DNA from: Lates calcarifer
Taxonomy: Eukaryota; Chordata; Actinopteri; Centropomidae
Direction: 5' to 3'
NCBI RefSeq assembly: GCF_001640805.2
Contig: NC_066852.1
Coordinates: forward strand, 6,122,194 to 6,186,193
Length of the DNA: 64,000 bases
Numbering within the stretch: the first letter of the stretch is position 1; each line of letters starts with the position of its first letter. The position numbers and the translations under genes are program-made. The notes under the pieces were generated by a model. It saw nothing but the letters and a program-made list of their open reading frames with translations, was not told the origin of the DNA and made no database searches. This document shows, one piece after another, positions 47,280 to 60,605 of this stretch.

Positions 47280-50200
47280 ATATTGTTTTGTTGCATATAA
47301 TATACAACTATACAGATACACAAATTCCTTCATCCTCACATCTTCCTTACATCTTACTCTTGTACCCCTGCTGGGAGGAGCTATGAGGTGAGCAAGAGAG
47401 TGAAGGAAGCGAAGAACATTAGCCAAGTGGCAAGCACCCACCATCAAGAGTCCTTTCTCCCACCATCATATGGTTTTTATTAAAATCGTTAAATTAAATA
47501 ACTAAAAACAAACAAACAAACAAAAAAACACTATTAGTACTTAATATGTTATGCCTGAGTCAAGCCAACAAAACATAGAAAAGTCATATTTTGCATGCAC
47601 ACGGGTGAACAGCAATTGTTGTTGTTAATTAATTAAAAGGCCAATAAAATAAATCTTGTTGACTGTTATCTTGGCATTATGCTGAAAAACTAAATACTAC
47701 TTATATATTACTATCTAGAGATCAGATCAGAAGAAAAAAACAAACAAACAAACAAAAAAAAAAAAAACCAAATTAAATACTGTAAAGTTGGTTTATTTTT
47801 AAAAGTACAGTATATCTTTAAAAAGACAAATACACATCCCAGAAATAAAACTGATATCTGGCGATTTTTAAGGTGAATTGTCTTACAGTGTAGTGGATTC
47901 TCAAGTCTACAGTTTTAAAATAATTGTTATGTGTTGATGATTACACATCATTACACATACACTACTGAAGATATCTAAATATATCTCTTTTCCCTTTTAC
48001 TGTGAATGTGACAGGCCTCTAATTAAGTGTGAAAGCCAGCAACTTTTTAATAAAAATGAAATTATTTGTTTCAATTACTAAATCAAAAACATAATTTGGT
48101 TCTCATGTGAAAATATATTATTATATGATCATGGTTCTTGGTGTGTGCTCATAAATTATTCTACTTTAAAATATCTCTGTCCTGTAGTTAGAGTAGTGTA
48201 GCAGCTAAAACTGTGTTGATGGACTGACCGTGACATCCTCGAGATCTTGGCCCAGCTCGGTGGAACTGGCCACCGCCTCGCGCTCCGTGATCCACTTCTC
48301 TAACTCCTCCACCTCCTTGTTGAGCTGATAGAGCCAGTACTGTTGCTCCAGCTTGGTCTTCCTGTGTTCCACCATGTCCTTCAGTGACACATACAGCCGA
48401 TCTATGTGGGACTGCTGCTTGGTGATCTGCTCACTGTTGAAAATGTTACAGCAACCAACAAGATAATTATTGACAATGCTATCCTTATATCATTTTACAG
48501 AGAAGATAGAGAATGTAGAAATAAAAAATCGTATGTAATATGTATGCTGCTTTCTGACTGCATGTGTGAGGGTGGGTCATGCTGCACCTTTCTGGGTGTC
48601 CCAGTTCTAGTAGACGTTGGCATTGCTGGGATAACATGCCAACTGTCTCTGCATATGTTTCCACTGTTTGCTCCAGAGCCAGGTGGGCCTTCAGCAGCTG
48701 CAGGGTGCTTGACTCATCCTGAAAATGATCAGGATAAAGTCAGGATGCTGGCGTCAGATGTTCACTTAGAATTTACACCATCAAACAACTGTATGAATAT
48801 CTGGGCTGTCCGTACCGTGCCTTTTTCTTCACTGACGAGATGGAGCTTCTGACCTGACAGCCAGGATTCCACTTTAGCTGCCTCACTGTAGTACTGCTGA
48901 GCCTGCAGGGCAGCATCCAGCAGCACGGACCTCCTCTCTGTCTCCAGCTGTAAAACCTCCCACAGCTGGCGCACATGCCCCGCCCCTTCACGTACAAACT
49001 CCACCTCAGGGGTCCTCAGCGAAGCGATAATTCCCGCCCGGTCTAGAACCTCCTCAACACGAGCCCGCCTTCCTGTCAGCTCCCTCTGGAGTGTCTGAAA
49101 GACCGATCAGAGGTAAGTTTCCAGCCTTAGAGGTTATGTCCCATTTCAGCTGACCATGACCAAATGTCATTTTTAACACTTACCTGGTTCTTTTTTACAT
49201 GCTGCTGTACACTCTGGAGATTATTCCCATAATCCTTACAGGAGGCCAAGGGAAGCCTCTCCTGAATCCACAGCTATCAAGTAACCAAAGTCAGGTCATT
49301 ACATTTGTAATGTAAGGATCTAGCTACAGTATCAAACATGGAAGTCATGGGGAAGACATGTGATGCATTCATTCTTCTAAATTCTGATTCCTACAATACA
49401 TGGACCATAATACCACATAACATAATATAACAAGAGGAAATATGTGAAATGGAAGCATAGGGAAAAGAGGTGTGCCACTTACTATCTCATCCTCCAGGTC
49501 TTGGGCGACTTGGTGCATCTCTTTGGAAGCCAGCAGGATGCGGCGTCTCTCCTTCAGGGGCTCAATGAGGCGGACGATGCGTGTCTCCACCATGCCTGAG
49601 TGCTCGCCGCCCTCCCTGTCACCTGCCATCATCCCTCGCTGGGGTAGGCAGACCCCCTGCAAACTCCCCAGCTCTCCCACATCCTTGTAAAAGTCCCCTA
49701 TCTGAGACTCCATAGCCTGTACAGAGGGAAAAGGAAGGTCATGTTACAGGCATGGACAAACACAGCACATCAGCTTTTTCCTATTAGAACATTTCAGGGT
49801 TATGTAATGGGCATCACTTGAAGAAAAAAAAGCATATGGTGCATTTTTTAATGCCACTGAACTTTTGTGTTTAAAAATGCCACAGCAGTGGACACATGTC
49901 AGTGCTGGGAGAAATTACATAAACTACAATGAGCTGAACTACACAGTCTGTCAAAAACATTGGCGATATCGGGGCTGATTAGAGACTTTGAGTTATACAA
50001 ACATTTCTCATGGGCAAAGGTGCTATGGAAGGAGAAATAATCTTGTTGGGTGGAGAAGCAGAATTGTTGTCTTTTTGTTTGTTTGATTTTTCTTGACAAA
50101 ACTGAAGCCCAATAGTGAAATGTAACTAATACATTCATTCTAAATAAATTCTAATGACTCAAATACAGTTTTGATGTACTTGAACTCAACTACTATTTCC

Positions 50201-53200
50201 ATTTTATGGTACCTCATACTTTATACACGACATTTAAGAGAGAATATTGCACTCTTTACTCCACTATACATTTATTTCACAGCTAGTTACTTTTGAGATA
50301 AAGACTGTTACTTTTAAATTATAAGATCAGTTTATAAATTATGAGGTTGTTCTAGATGAATGAGCAATGAGCATTTAATACTTTGAATGGAGCCATTCTT
50401 CATGATGAGTACTTTTATTTTGATAATTTTTGGTATTTTTTACTAAATTAAAAATGTTTATTTGAAAATTGTGAATGCATGATCCATTTTCTGGTAATGG
50501 AATATTTTATGGTTACTTCTACCTAAATAAAATACCTCATTGCTGCTACCACTGCTGAAGACCAGTGAAAAATATAGCAGTAAAAAACGCTAGCTAGATA
50601 GTTAACCTTACTTTTGATATTCACAAACGTACATTGGGTGATGCATACTAAGCTACAAAAACATGAACCTTAGACATTAAGAAACAAACATACAAAAAAT
50701 TCTTATTATTCTAAACTAGGCTTGACTTTTTCACTCCATATTGCTAACCTCCAAGTGCATTTTTATTTTTCAAGGTGTGCAGTGAAATACAGGGTGGCAA
50801 CCTCTTGATGCTGTGCTGAAAGACTAGAACGCAACAAAGAAAAATGGGAATAAGAGTAGAAATAACAATTAGCAAAAGAAATATAATAGATAAAATGAAA
50901 AAAAAAAAAGAAAATTAAAAATATATGTAATAACATTATTGGTCTGTGCATTTTTTTCCATTGTACACAAATGTCAAATGTACATAACTAACAGAATAAA
51001 AGTTTGTAGACACTTCAGTGCAAACATACAATTAAGCAGGGCACAGCAAAGGATGAGAATCTGCTAGACAAGGTCAAAGATATGCAGAGGTCAGATGATG
51101 ACCAGTTGCTGGTCAATTTAATAATTTCTGACCTTAGAGCAGCTCTAAGTAAAGTGCCTCATATATGAAAGAACCTTCTCAGAGGAACCCCGGGGTGCCT
51201 TGAGACTTACCTGGAATTTCTGGAGCTGCTCGTTGAATGTGGGCAGATGGTGCGCCTGTTCCAGCTGCGGGGGCTGCTGCTCCAGGTGGGAGAGCTGGTT
51301 ATCGAGGTCCGAGTAGCTCTTTACCGCCGGCTCGGGCTTGTTGTTTTCAAAGAGCTGGCGGGCCTTGGCCTTGGTTGTGCTCTCCAGGTCGGACCAGCAC
51401 TCTCTGATCTCCTCCAGCTTCTGCTGAACGACTGAACGCAGTTCTGGCTTCTCCTGGATCAGCTCCTGACCCTCCTGGTGATGAAAAGTTATAACTATTA
51501 AAGGCCAGTTGCTAAACTGATTGTTAAACTGCTGAATAACACAGTTCAGACTGTGAATGGTAATCATGATCATCACATCAATTTAATGTAACTTACTATG
51601 TATGTGAAACCTGTCCTATTTAAAAATTACATTACATGTTGGACTGTCATTTCCTGGCTGAGTGATTTTTTGCTGCTCACTCCGTACACTCCTTTAATGT
51701 CAGCTCTTGCTTCAAGGAATGGTTCTTATGGACTGAGATGATTGTTGCCTCACTTGGGACCAGAAATCTGTGAACTGCAAAACTCCACCACTTTTACACA
51801 AATTAGATTAGATTTATGTCTAAAATGACATTTATTCATTCTAAATCCATTTCTTGTCCATGGAAATGATTTTTAGATAATTGGTAACCTTTTATCAGCT
51901 GTCTTATCAAAGGGTGATTGTGGTGGATGAAGTGATTCTAAGCCAAGAACCTGTGGATTTGGTTTTAATAGATTGTATTTGTGTCATTATTTCAGATCAG
52001 GACTGTGAGAATAACAATAGCACTCGAAAATGAGCAGCTAAGTCCAGTTTTGTCCCCAAAATAGCTCGGGACAACACAGCTCCATGCCAAGGCTCGGAGC
52101 CCCCTGCTTGCAGAGAGGCAGGTGTATGGAGCAAAGTTTGGCCTCAGGCTGACCTAAAAATCATGCATGGTAAGTCTAATAAACCCCTGTTCTGTCCTTT
52201 GCCTGTGCTCTTCTACTCTTCTTCCCTCCCCTTAATCTTGGGCTTTGTTCATGACGTGATCTGGATGAAGAGATGTGGAGAGATCAAAGCTTTTTCCTTT
52301 GTGTCAATGAAGCTCTTCCCTGAAATAGATTATTACCAGTCTCCTCCCATACCTAGACTTTGGGGAGTGGGAGGTGTTTTCCTTTTATGACAGGATTTTG
52401 GATATTTTTGCATCAGGCCTTCAAGACTTAAAAGCCCCAGATTTTTTTCACTTTTAAGATACAAACATTTCTGCTCTGATTGTTTACATTCTTCTGATGT
52501 ATATGATAGTGGGTGATGTATTCATTATTTACTTGGCTTGTATTGTAATAACAACCATGCATATGATGGATTTTATTTTCTAAATCCTGCTTCTCTTCTT
52601 TATCTTTCACAGAGAACTGGACCTATATCCTATGGCTTTCATAATGCAGTGCTGCATTCCTCCTCTTGGCACAGGCTCACTGCTTAACTGCTGCTAGTGC
52701 TCACTCTCTTACATCCCTCTCTCTTGCTCCTATCTTTCCTCAGCCTCGCTCTCCTTCTCATAATGCAGAGCCAGCAGAAAGCAGGTCTCTCTCTCTCTTG
52801 TTCTCTCTCTCCTCTCTCTTGGCTTTACTGACACACAGAGTGAAGCAGAGGGAGAAGGAATCAGAGAGGGGGTGGAGAGAGGAGAAAGGCAGAGTAAAGG
52901 AAGAGGGGAAGCAAAAGGAGAAAGAATCAAAGGTTTATGGAACAGGGATGAGGCTGCGGGTGTGCTGGGCTGTGCTACAGCCTGAGCACAGTTGGATCCA
53001 AAGGGCATCTGTGAAGTGAATTTTCGAGGCAGTCATGGCTGACATAGTGTGATATTTTAATGGCTACCTCATATGATTCATGCTATCATGGCAGCATTGT
53101 CTTGCCAAATTCTGCAGGCTTTCTTGTAATGCTGATGCAGCATAATGAAATAGTGAGTGGTATTAACAGCCTTGTTTAATACTACTGGCACAAACAATAA

Positions 53201-56200
53201 TGTATTCACACCTACTGTATTGATAAAAACACTGTGAAACTTATGTTATTATCTGCATAACACTTTTACCAATAGTGAATCCACAAAAAAGTGAAAATAC
53301 CTTAACCCTGAGCAGACATCCAAATTTAAATTCGGCTAATCAAAGATTCATAATGCTGCAAAAAGATTTGTTTTTGTCTCTTCAGCCTAACCCACGATGC
53401 AACACTAACATTACCATCTATTACAGTAATATCAAACCAGTAAACCCTCAGCTTTTGCTACCAGCTGCCTCTAGTTACAATTCAGCATTTTTCTGTCTTA
53501 ATATAAACAATTATCCGCTGCAATGCATTCTAAAAGCACTCATAATCGTTGATTACATTGCTGTATTTTCAAAAAAATGAGCTTTGAATTAGTATGTAAA
53601 TAAATGGGTTCCACTATTAAAAGGCATATGCTAGGAAGGGTGAATGTTATTGCTATGTGAGATGATTTTAGACATCTCAGCTCACATATAATGAGAAGGC
53701 TTTGGCCTGTGCTTGTGCTTTAATTTTCTACTGTGATTTAACCATTAAAAACCATTAACTGACCAGTGAGGCATGGATGGCATGAAATGCATGTTCTTTT
53801 GAGAAGTACCATTGCCATCAGACAGAATGCATTATCCATTACAGCATTATCCATTGTTTTGATACTGTCACATGCTGTTATCAGTTTTAAAATGCATTTT
53901 TGAGGCCCAAACTCAGGCTCCTAAAAAATAACAGAATGGACATTTATCTATTGTACATGATGGGACTATGATAGGCTATGGAAACTGTTCAAACAAGATT
54001 AAAGCTTGTAGCTAAAGCTAAAGTAAAATAAGGTACATGTGATATAAAAAAACAGCAACATCCTGAAAGAGACGGTGTTGGAGAGACTTGGATGATGTAT
54101 GTGTTTTTATAGAGAGAAAGAGACAGCAGGGGTATGTATACCAGCAAACCAATTAAGTAACATAGATACTAAGACAAACTAAACCACTGAAAGTTCCTAT
54201 AAGATGTTAAACATTTGCAGTTAAACCAGTACAATATAATGTGTGTATTTAGTGTATTGCAAATAAATTGTAAGCTGTCTGTCTGTATTATTTCACTATA
54301 TTCACTTCATTTACCAGGTTTGTAACACCATGAGACATCAAGTGAAACAGCTATTTTAGACAATATTCAACCAGGACATATTTTCATTACTTCAAATCTC
54401 ACAAGCTGCAGCTACGTGGACACTGAGAGCTCATTAAAAGGTTAGGATATAGTAGTGCTTCACAATGCCAAGATAACAATATTGTCGAAGCTAGCAAACA
54501 ACCTTACAAAATCCCTTAGTAGATGTGACTTAATTAATGATGCCACTATGATGGCCATGTTGAAACTGACTCAAAGCTATGACAATGCCAGGCTTTAGCA
54601 ACATCTCTACTTAATGTGTTAAATGATAATACATGCAATATTCTATAGTTTTCCTATTGTAAATTCGTCTCATGACAGTAAATAACAGTAAGTTACTCTT
54701 ATGTGCCATAGTTAGTGAGTTAGTTAGGGACTTCATTGTCCACATAACTAAAAATGACACAACAACAATTAATAAAGACAGACATGGAAACATAGCATCA
54801 GATGACATGAATTTAAAAAGATATTAGTACTGTCAATAAGAGATTTTAAAAAAGAAAAAAAGTAGAGAGGGGCTAGATGTATGATTTACTGTAGTGTGTA
54901 TGCAAGACTTAAGTTTGATCTACTATTGTCCAAACACTATTAAAAACCCACCAAAGAGTCACACTGTGTTGAAAAATAACATCCATGAGAGGTAAACTCA
55001 TCGTAAGGAATCTGGAATCCATTTACTCTTCATTTAAGATACAGGGATGGTGGGAATCTCCTCATGGATTTAGCAGTGGGTCATATTGATGAATGTGAAA
55101 GTAATGCTATACCTTAGAAGAGTGAGAGTGACATGTTCTTTCACTAATGTGAACACAGTAATTCCATATACATTACATCCTGCTAAATACTGTTCTCAGC
55201 AGAGCACCAAATGTGTTGATCCACCACTGAAAATAATCCCCAACCAATGCATAATAACTATCTACACCTGTTTGAGTAATGTTTATTAGAAACTACAGTG
55301 CCCAGATGTTTCAGGAAATTACTTAAAATATACTGTACTACATCTGCAATCTATGTTAAGGATGGACTTGGAGTTGAGTGTCACAGACTGGGTAGGGATG
55401 TTAGAAAGTGTAGGCCTTTGTCACAGTAGACATTGACTTGTCATAGCAGGAAACACATAGGTATCGCTGATAACATGAATGAGTCCCAGTAAGCCATGAC
55501 AGCATGACAGTGAGCCGGCATGAATAATACCAGAATCCTGAAACTGAAGCAGCTAAATGGAATACAGCCATTATTATTCTAATGAGAGATCAACTAATGC
55601 AAAATATAGAATAATGTCAGCCAAACTGACATTAAGATGTGAAGCCATCATTCCTGGATGATCATTAACTACTCCTTTACTAAAGTCCTACCAATCACAT
55701 ACAAAGGAGGAGGTGATGAGCGAGAGTAAATGATTATTCTGTCTCAAGGGGCTAACAACCAAACAGAAATAGAGAATAGACAGTCATGTTGATTCCAGAT
55801 GATTGTAAAATGTATTAGGGCCAGCCTCTAGTAAGACAGAGGTGAACAGCTGATGACTGATGACTTATGTCCATATTTAAACATGTATGTGGTGTAGGTG
55901 CATTAGTTTCTCACTGATCTATGTGGTCTAGCTAGATAGGCCCATGGTTTGTCTGCGTGTTTACAGAGCATTGACCCCTGAGCCCATGGTGAGCCCTGAC
56001 ACAAGGTCAGCAGTGAGTCCTCTCTGCTGTAACAGAGAAGCACCCACAGATCCTCCACATACACAAGGCAGCCTGGAGCTTCATGTGCTGAGTAAGTACT
56101 GAGAGAGAACAGAGGTAAGGGGCCGAGGCAGGAACCCTTCCAAAAGGACGCAGAGTTCTCTGATCACGGCAGGACGCAGCGTCATCTTTTCTCTCTGTCT

Positions 56201-59200
56201 CTCAGGTAACGACAGGGAGAACGGTGGGGGTAGATTAAGTAATGTTAGCAGGGCTATGAAGACACGAGGGTCTCTGTAATTGTGTGTATGGAGCTATGTA
56301 CACAGGAACTTTAGGAAATTATGCCAGACAGCACAGAAGAGACAAACTCTATGGAACAGCCATCTTCTGCACTCAATGTGTCAATCCTTTCAGCTTATTT
56401 CTCTGGTATTTGGCATAAAGGTTATACAAATACGCTGATGATTCAGAAGTAAAGCAGTATCCTGTTTCAGTCCATTTTCATTTCAAGCTGAGATGTCATT
56501 CTAGGTAGAGGGCCTCTCCATTGCTCTGAGTGGAGTCACATGACATGAACTGTATTCTTTTAACTTGAAACTTGAAATATAAATATTTGCTGTTCACATC
56601 TATTAAAGGCAGCTGGTTATGGTTTTATAAGATATCTTGGTGGCATGAGTGGTATAAGATGCAAGCCAATATCTGTTATGTCAATGGTTCGATTCTAGTC
56701 CAGGACCTTTGTTGTATGTTGGACCCTCCCTCTTTCTGCATGCTTCCTGTCTGTATGTCTGCTGTAAATCATACAATAACTATCCAATAAAGGTAAACTA
56801 CCAAAAAAGAATAATGGGTTACACTGCACTTTGACATGTCCAGTAGTGAAAGGATTTCAAATATACCCAGTCATGTATCCTATACAATGTATATCTTATA
56901 GTACTGTAGTCATAAAATCATTTGCTGAGCAGATGCATGTGCATGAAGTGTCCTCAGCTACAGTAAAACATGTTGCCATCATTTCACCTTTCAGCTGTCA
57001 AGCATTATAATTTTTGCTGATATCACTACTCCTCTATCTGTTATTCTTCAAAGAAAATGGGGGATGTAATATGTGAAAAAGTCAGTGTTTGAAATGGACA
57101 TCTAAAAACAAAAAATGGTATCTACTTCACAATAAATACATTTTATATGTAGGCAACAATTTTCATTATTAATTAGTAATCAGCTGATTATTTCTTTGAT
57201 TAATTGCTTGCTCAATAAAATGTCCGGTATAAGTAATAAATGCTCATCTCAATTTGTAGCTTTTTCTCTGACCAACAGTCCAAAATCCAAAGATATTCAG
57301 TAAGATAAGCAGTAAATCCCTGTATCTGAAAAGCTAGAACAAGAGAATGTTTGGAGTTTTGCTTTAAAAATGACTTATCCTACCAACCAACCAACCATTT
57401 TGTCTGTCATCCACTGTCTTGTAAACTGGATATTTAGAATGTATAGAACTTATAGTACATATTATAACAAATTGCCATTATTGTTTAATTTGAAATAAGT
57501 GAAAAATGAGTGTCACAAGTACTATGATGCACCCATAATGTACTTAAAACCTTAAAATCTGTTTGACAATATTAAATCCTTTACAGTTCTTTTTCCAGTT
57601 CTATTTGACATTGTAAAAGTAGCATCTTCAGGTATTTCCACCATGAATTAAAAAAGAACAAATGTAGTGCATTGTTCAACTGGCAATACTTGAACAAACA
57701 TAATATGTTGCACTACTAAGTTACAAGACATCACAAATGAATATGGGTGCACAGATCCAGTGAGTAAATCTGGGAATTTAGAAATAATTGTCTATAGCTT
57801 AGAAAAAATAAATGAAACATCATCTACTATAAGCACAAACATATGTGCACACATTGATTGGTATGCAACAGTCATATCAGAAGTCATCTTTTAGCTCTTT
57901 GCATCGTGACTGAACTAGACTGTGTCTGCTGGCTCAATGGGAGGGTCTACACTACAGTATGATAAGCCTAAATTTTACACATGGACAACCAAGATGGCTC
58001 ATGAGGTTTCTCCATTAGGTAACATATAGCAGTGGTGCTTGTCTTCAACAGGCATTGTAATAATTAATTACATAGCTATCTTATGAATAGTTAATAATTC
58101 TGTATGTACCACAAAAATAATCTGTATAATCTATACAGTTGCATGAATTTCTAAATGTATTCAATAAAATGAATAATTAAAAAAAAAAAAAAAAAAAGAA
58201 ATTCAACAAAACCTCACAGGATATTATCAGAGATGTAAATACATTTTAGCAAGGTCAAGGATAAATGTCGCCAACACTGTTTAAAATGTGTCTCTGAGGC
58301 ATATATTTTAGTCACAGCTTTTGCTATATATATAGTTTAGTATACTGGATTGATAGGAGCCACTCAATTGCTATTACTTTAAGTAAGAAAATGAAGTATC
58401 AAATAATTAAAAATCATTTGTTCTGGTGCAACCTTTAGCCAGATTTACTCACTACATGAAGAAAAATGAGTAATGATTAATAATGATTGAAATATTTATA
58501 AAAATGGAAGAATTATAGGATTCTAGCTACAAAAATGGTTTCTGCCTGACATTCTGCTAATGTTCTTATGATGCTTGGGGGCTTAATTCAAAAGAGCACT
58601 TCCTGGTTTAACCACATCACAGTGTTTTTTCTGTTCTCAAGATCTCATCAATCTGAATCAATTATTATACATCATTACACATTTACAGTGCACACCTAAT
58701 GTCAGCAATTCTATTTAAATAGTTTAACAGCTTATGATGCCAAAATATCAAAGGATGTTACACTGGGCTGAACAAAACAGATAAACTGCACACTACATTA
58801 TAAAAAATTACAGTTTACACAAACTTCACCCAACGTCAGCAGCAGCTTGAAATGTGACTGAGCTGAAAATCACATTTTTCTGAAAACGAGCAGCAATTTA
58901 TTGTGACTTAAAGCAGCCACATGCAATGTGCCATTAGCAGAAATGGAGTCTCATTGACTAATTTACATCTCAAGAGCCCACCTGAGCTTCACTGAGGGCA
59001 TGGACATTCTGTGTGTATTGGATGTAGCTCTGTCAGAGTAGCAAAGCATGATGGGAATACAGGGCAAAAAAAGAGCAAAATTGAGAATGTTTTCCTGATG
59101 TGAACTGACTTTACATCAGATGTGTGTTCCAACCAGATACCCTCTGTAAATTAAGGGAAATGAAAAAAATGTGCACCCCCTGTTTGCTATGCCTTCACTG

Positions 59201-59729
59201 CTGCAAAGGTTTAGGTGTCCTCTATATGATTCACTGTAACCTCCATAACTAAGCAATGAAATTCAGATGCTCTATTCTCATTGCAAAAGACCAAAGAACC
59301 ATAGGGATGACACCACCTGTGAACCTGAAAACAACACAGCCACTATAACAATATAACCTTGAGAATGTAATTCAGGATGTCCCCAAGCAAAGTGATGAAA
59401 TGAAAACTGGTGATGACATCTCTCCCACTTTCACCTCTCGCATTTCACTGCCACCACACCCACCATCAACACTGTTTCTTAGTCATGTGCTCTCTTTGAC
59501 ATGGTACGTTCCCCCAAACTCACCTTCTCTGCTATCTGTCCTCTCCATCCAACCCTCCCTCCATCATCATGCCCCAGTCCCCTCCACTCACCTGTTCTAT
59601 CTTGGCCAGCCATTCTTTATTGCGGGCCAGTTCTGCCATAAAGGCCTGGTGCTTCAGCCACTTCCTGTGTAGCTTTTGAGCCTCGTCCCGCGCCGTGTCT
59701 CGGGCCATAAGCATCTTCTCTTCCACCCG
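39612..59729 (-). CDS. sptbn4: Beta-IV spectrin (non-erythrocytic spectrin beta 4), 3' 19 exons; 5' part outside window
   Basis: Membrane-skeleton protein of axon initial segments and nodes of Ranvier; binds ankyrin-G and alpha-spectrin. Exons in transcript order: 59592-59729, 51211-51474, 49483-49716, 49184-49273, 48816-49094, 48588-48718, 48229-48433, 46816-47061, 46537-46671, 45972-46213, 44964-45102, 44744-44828, 44227-44438, 42528-43912, 42299-42359, 41947-42215, 41030-41200, 40770-40812, 39612-39911. They join in one open frame of 1542 residues with no break. Residues 1-800 are spectrin repeats 10-17, placed by alignment from memory with beta-II spectrin (for example [19 protein letters not shown] and [20 protein letters not shown]). 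Residues 801-1282 form a variable region that includes [12 protein letters not shown] repeats typical of beta-IV. A PH domain starts near 1348 (NEGFLYRKK) and covers [20 protein letters not shown] and [11 protein letters not shown]. The tail is charged and SER/SEK-rich, ending SSTSGKSK. The actin-binding CH domains and repeats 1-9 must lie right of 64000. Intron 9 has a GC-AG donor. Confidence 0.93.
40569..40637. repeat. (TA)n microsatellite
   Basis: About 30 TA units with one interruption, in the last intron of sptbn4. Confidence 0.95.
43009..43680 (-). repeat. sptbn4: In-frame tandem repeat [10 protein letters not shown](N)M in sptbn4
   Basis: About sixteen imperfect units of 11-16 residues, consensus [12 protein letters not shown], cover roughly residues 881-1101 of the partial protein. 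Three central units (43113-43148, 43149-43184, 43185-43220) are identical over 36 bp, followed by a 33-bp variant at 43221. Outer copies have drifted ([31 protein letters not shown]). The region is rich in Gly, Ser, Tyr and Gln and has almost no charge. All unit lengths are multiples of three. Confidence 0.92.
45258..45485 (+). repeat. Fish dispersed repeat (non-autonomous DNA element), copy 2
   Basis: Starts GGGCTGCAACTAACAATCAT and contains ATGTCTTGTTTTG and CCAAAACCTAAAGATGATTCA. This is the layout of a very common fish element that starts GGGCTGCAACTAA. It lies in an sptbn4 intron. Confidence 0.65.
46214..46536 (-). other. sptbn4: GC-AG intron in sptbn4
   Basis: The exon ends ...GTC GCA CAG and the intron starts GCAAGT, otherwise a perfect donor. 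The acceptor is gttttggtgcag. Only this boundary joins LLVAQ to [11 protein letters not shown], matching the beta-spectrin alignment. There is no GT donor nearby in frame. Confidence 0.85.
47231..47279. repeat. (CT)n-(TA)n compound microsatellite
   Basis: About sixteen CT units run into about nine TA units in an sptbn4 intron. Confidence 0.95.
52720..52935. repeat. Polypyrimidine block followed by polypurine block
   Basis: On the + strand about 95 bases of nearly pure C/T (52720-52820, broken by a short mixed part) are followed by about 100 bases of nearly pure G/A (52835-52935). Such strand-asymmetric tracts can form triplex (H-) DNA. The function is unknown. Confidence 0.7.
57153..57310 (+). 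repeat. Fish dispersed repeat, copy 3
   Basis: Shares the GCAACAATTTTCATTATTAA start, the TTGATTAATTG section and the CAAAATCCAAAGATATTCAG end with the copies at 26947 and 45258. Decayed. Confidence 0.6.
58178..58197. repeat. Poly-A run
   Basis: Twenty A preceded by AATAAA-like sequence (58163-58168). It could be the tail of an old retroposed RNA, but no recognisable body lies upstream. Confidence 0.8.
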
Positions 59730-60565
59730 CTGTCCCAATCACTCAGCTATGGGAGACAAAAATAGCCACCATCAGGAGCCCAATGCTCGAGCCAGCCCTT
59801 CTTCCCCCCTTTCCCACAGGACGTCCTGCCTGCCTCCTCTACGCAAGAGCCACCCGCTCTGCTCTGCAGGGGCCTGGGTACCTGTGCTGTCACCACCCTC
59901 CCCAACCCCCACCAGACACCCTTTTCTGGAGAAAAAAAAATCAAGATAAGCACCTCAGCAGCAGTGGTAGCAATGGAAGCACTCAAGCCCTTCCGCTGGG
60001 TCGCCCCTGGGTCCTCATGCCCTACCGCTTCATGGGTCTTGCGGTCCTGATGCTGCAGTGCCTGCTAGCCAGTCTCAGAGAAGGCAAAAACAACCAGCGA
60101 AATAGAGGAAATGCGCCAATGACAACACTGGTAAAGAATGACACACATCCAAGATTCCTTGTGGATTGTGGGTTATCTTGTCGATTACAATCCAGCCATC
60201 ATTGGAGGTGTAGATGTAGCATAGCCACAGAAGAATCTTTCAGCCAGGGCAAAACCTGACCATCCACCACTCTCCAGTCCCGGTCAATCTGTAGTCCTGT
60301 CTAACGATGCTTTAGACAGGAGGAGGAGGAAGAGTTGGAGTGGGAGGAGCAGGGTGAATGGGATGCAGAGGCAGTGCAGAGGAGGCCGGATAACATAAGC
60401 TATCTGCTCTTGAAATACATCGTCCCCACCGCTGAAAAGATGCACACGCAGGCTGGTGTGAAGATAGCACACTATTTTCTCTCCTCAGTTCCCCTTCCTC
60501 GTGTCCCTGAACAGCTCAGCCGCGGTTGGTGCATGCTGCTGCAGTCCTTGCCTCTCAGCTACGCT

Positions 60566-60605
<40 letters not shown>

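Larger units (their letters stand above)
51475..59591 (-). other. sptbn4: 8.1-kb sptbn4 intron between repeat-10 and repeat-10/11 exons
   Basis: No exon of beta-spectrin type is found inside, and the flanking exons join directly (...LAKIEQ to EGQELIQEK...). It holds a polypyrimidine/polypurine block (52720-52935), a dispersed repeat (57153-57310) and a poly-A run (58178-58197). The length relative to other introns of the gene leaves room for regulatory elements that I cannot identify. Confidence 0.6.

Noticed and set aside
56090..56215. Minus-strand ATG frame ([11 protein letters not shown]...) as an alternative sptbn4 first exon
   Set aside because: No convincing donor in frame and no similarity to spectrin; not called.
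60026..60061. 36-nt minus-strand segment between cag and gtaggg reading ALQHQDRKTHEA, spectrin-like at first sight
   Set aside because: Beta-spectrin alignment has no such peptide before VEEKML; the segment would not fit repeat 10 and the donor is weak.
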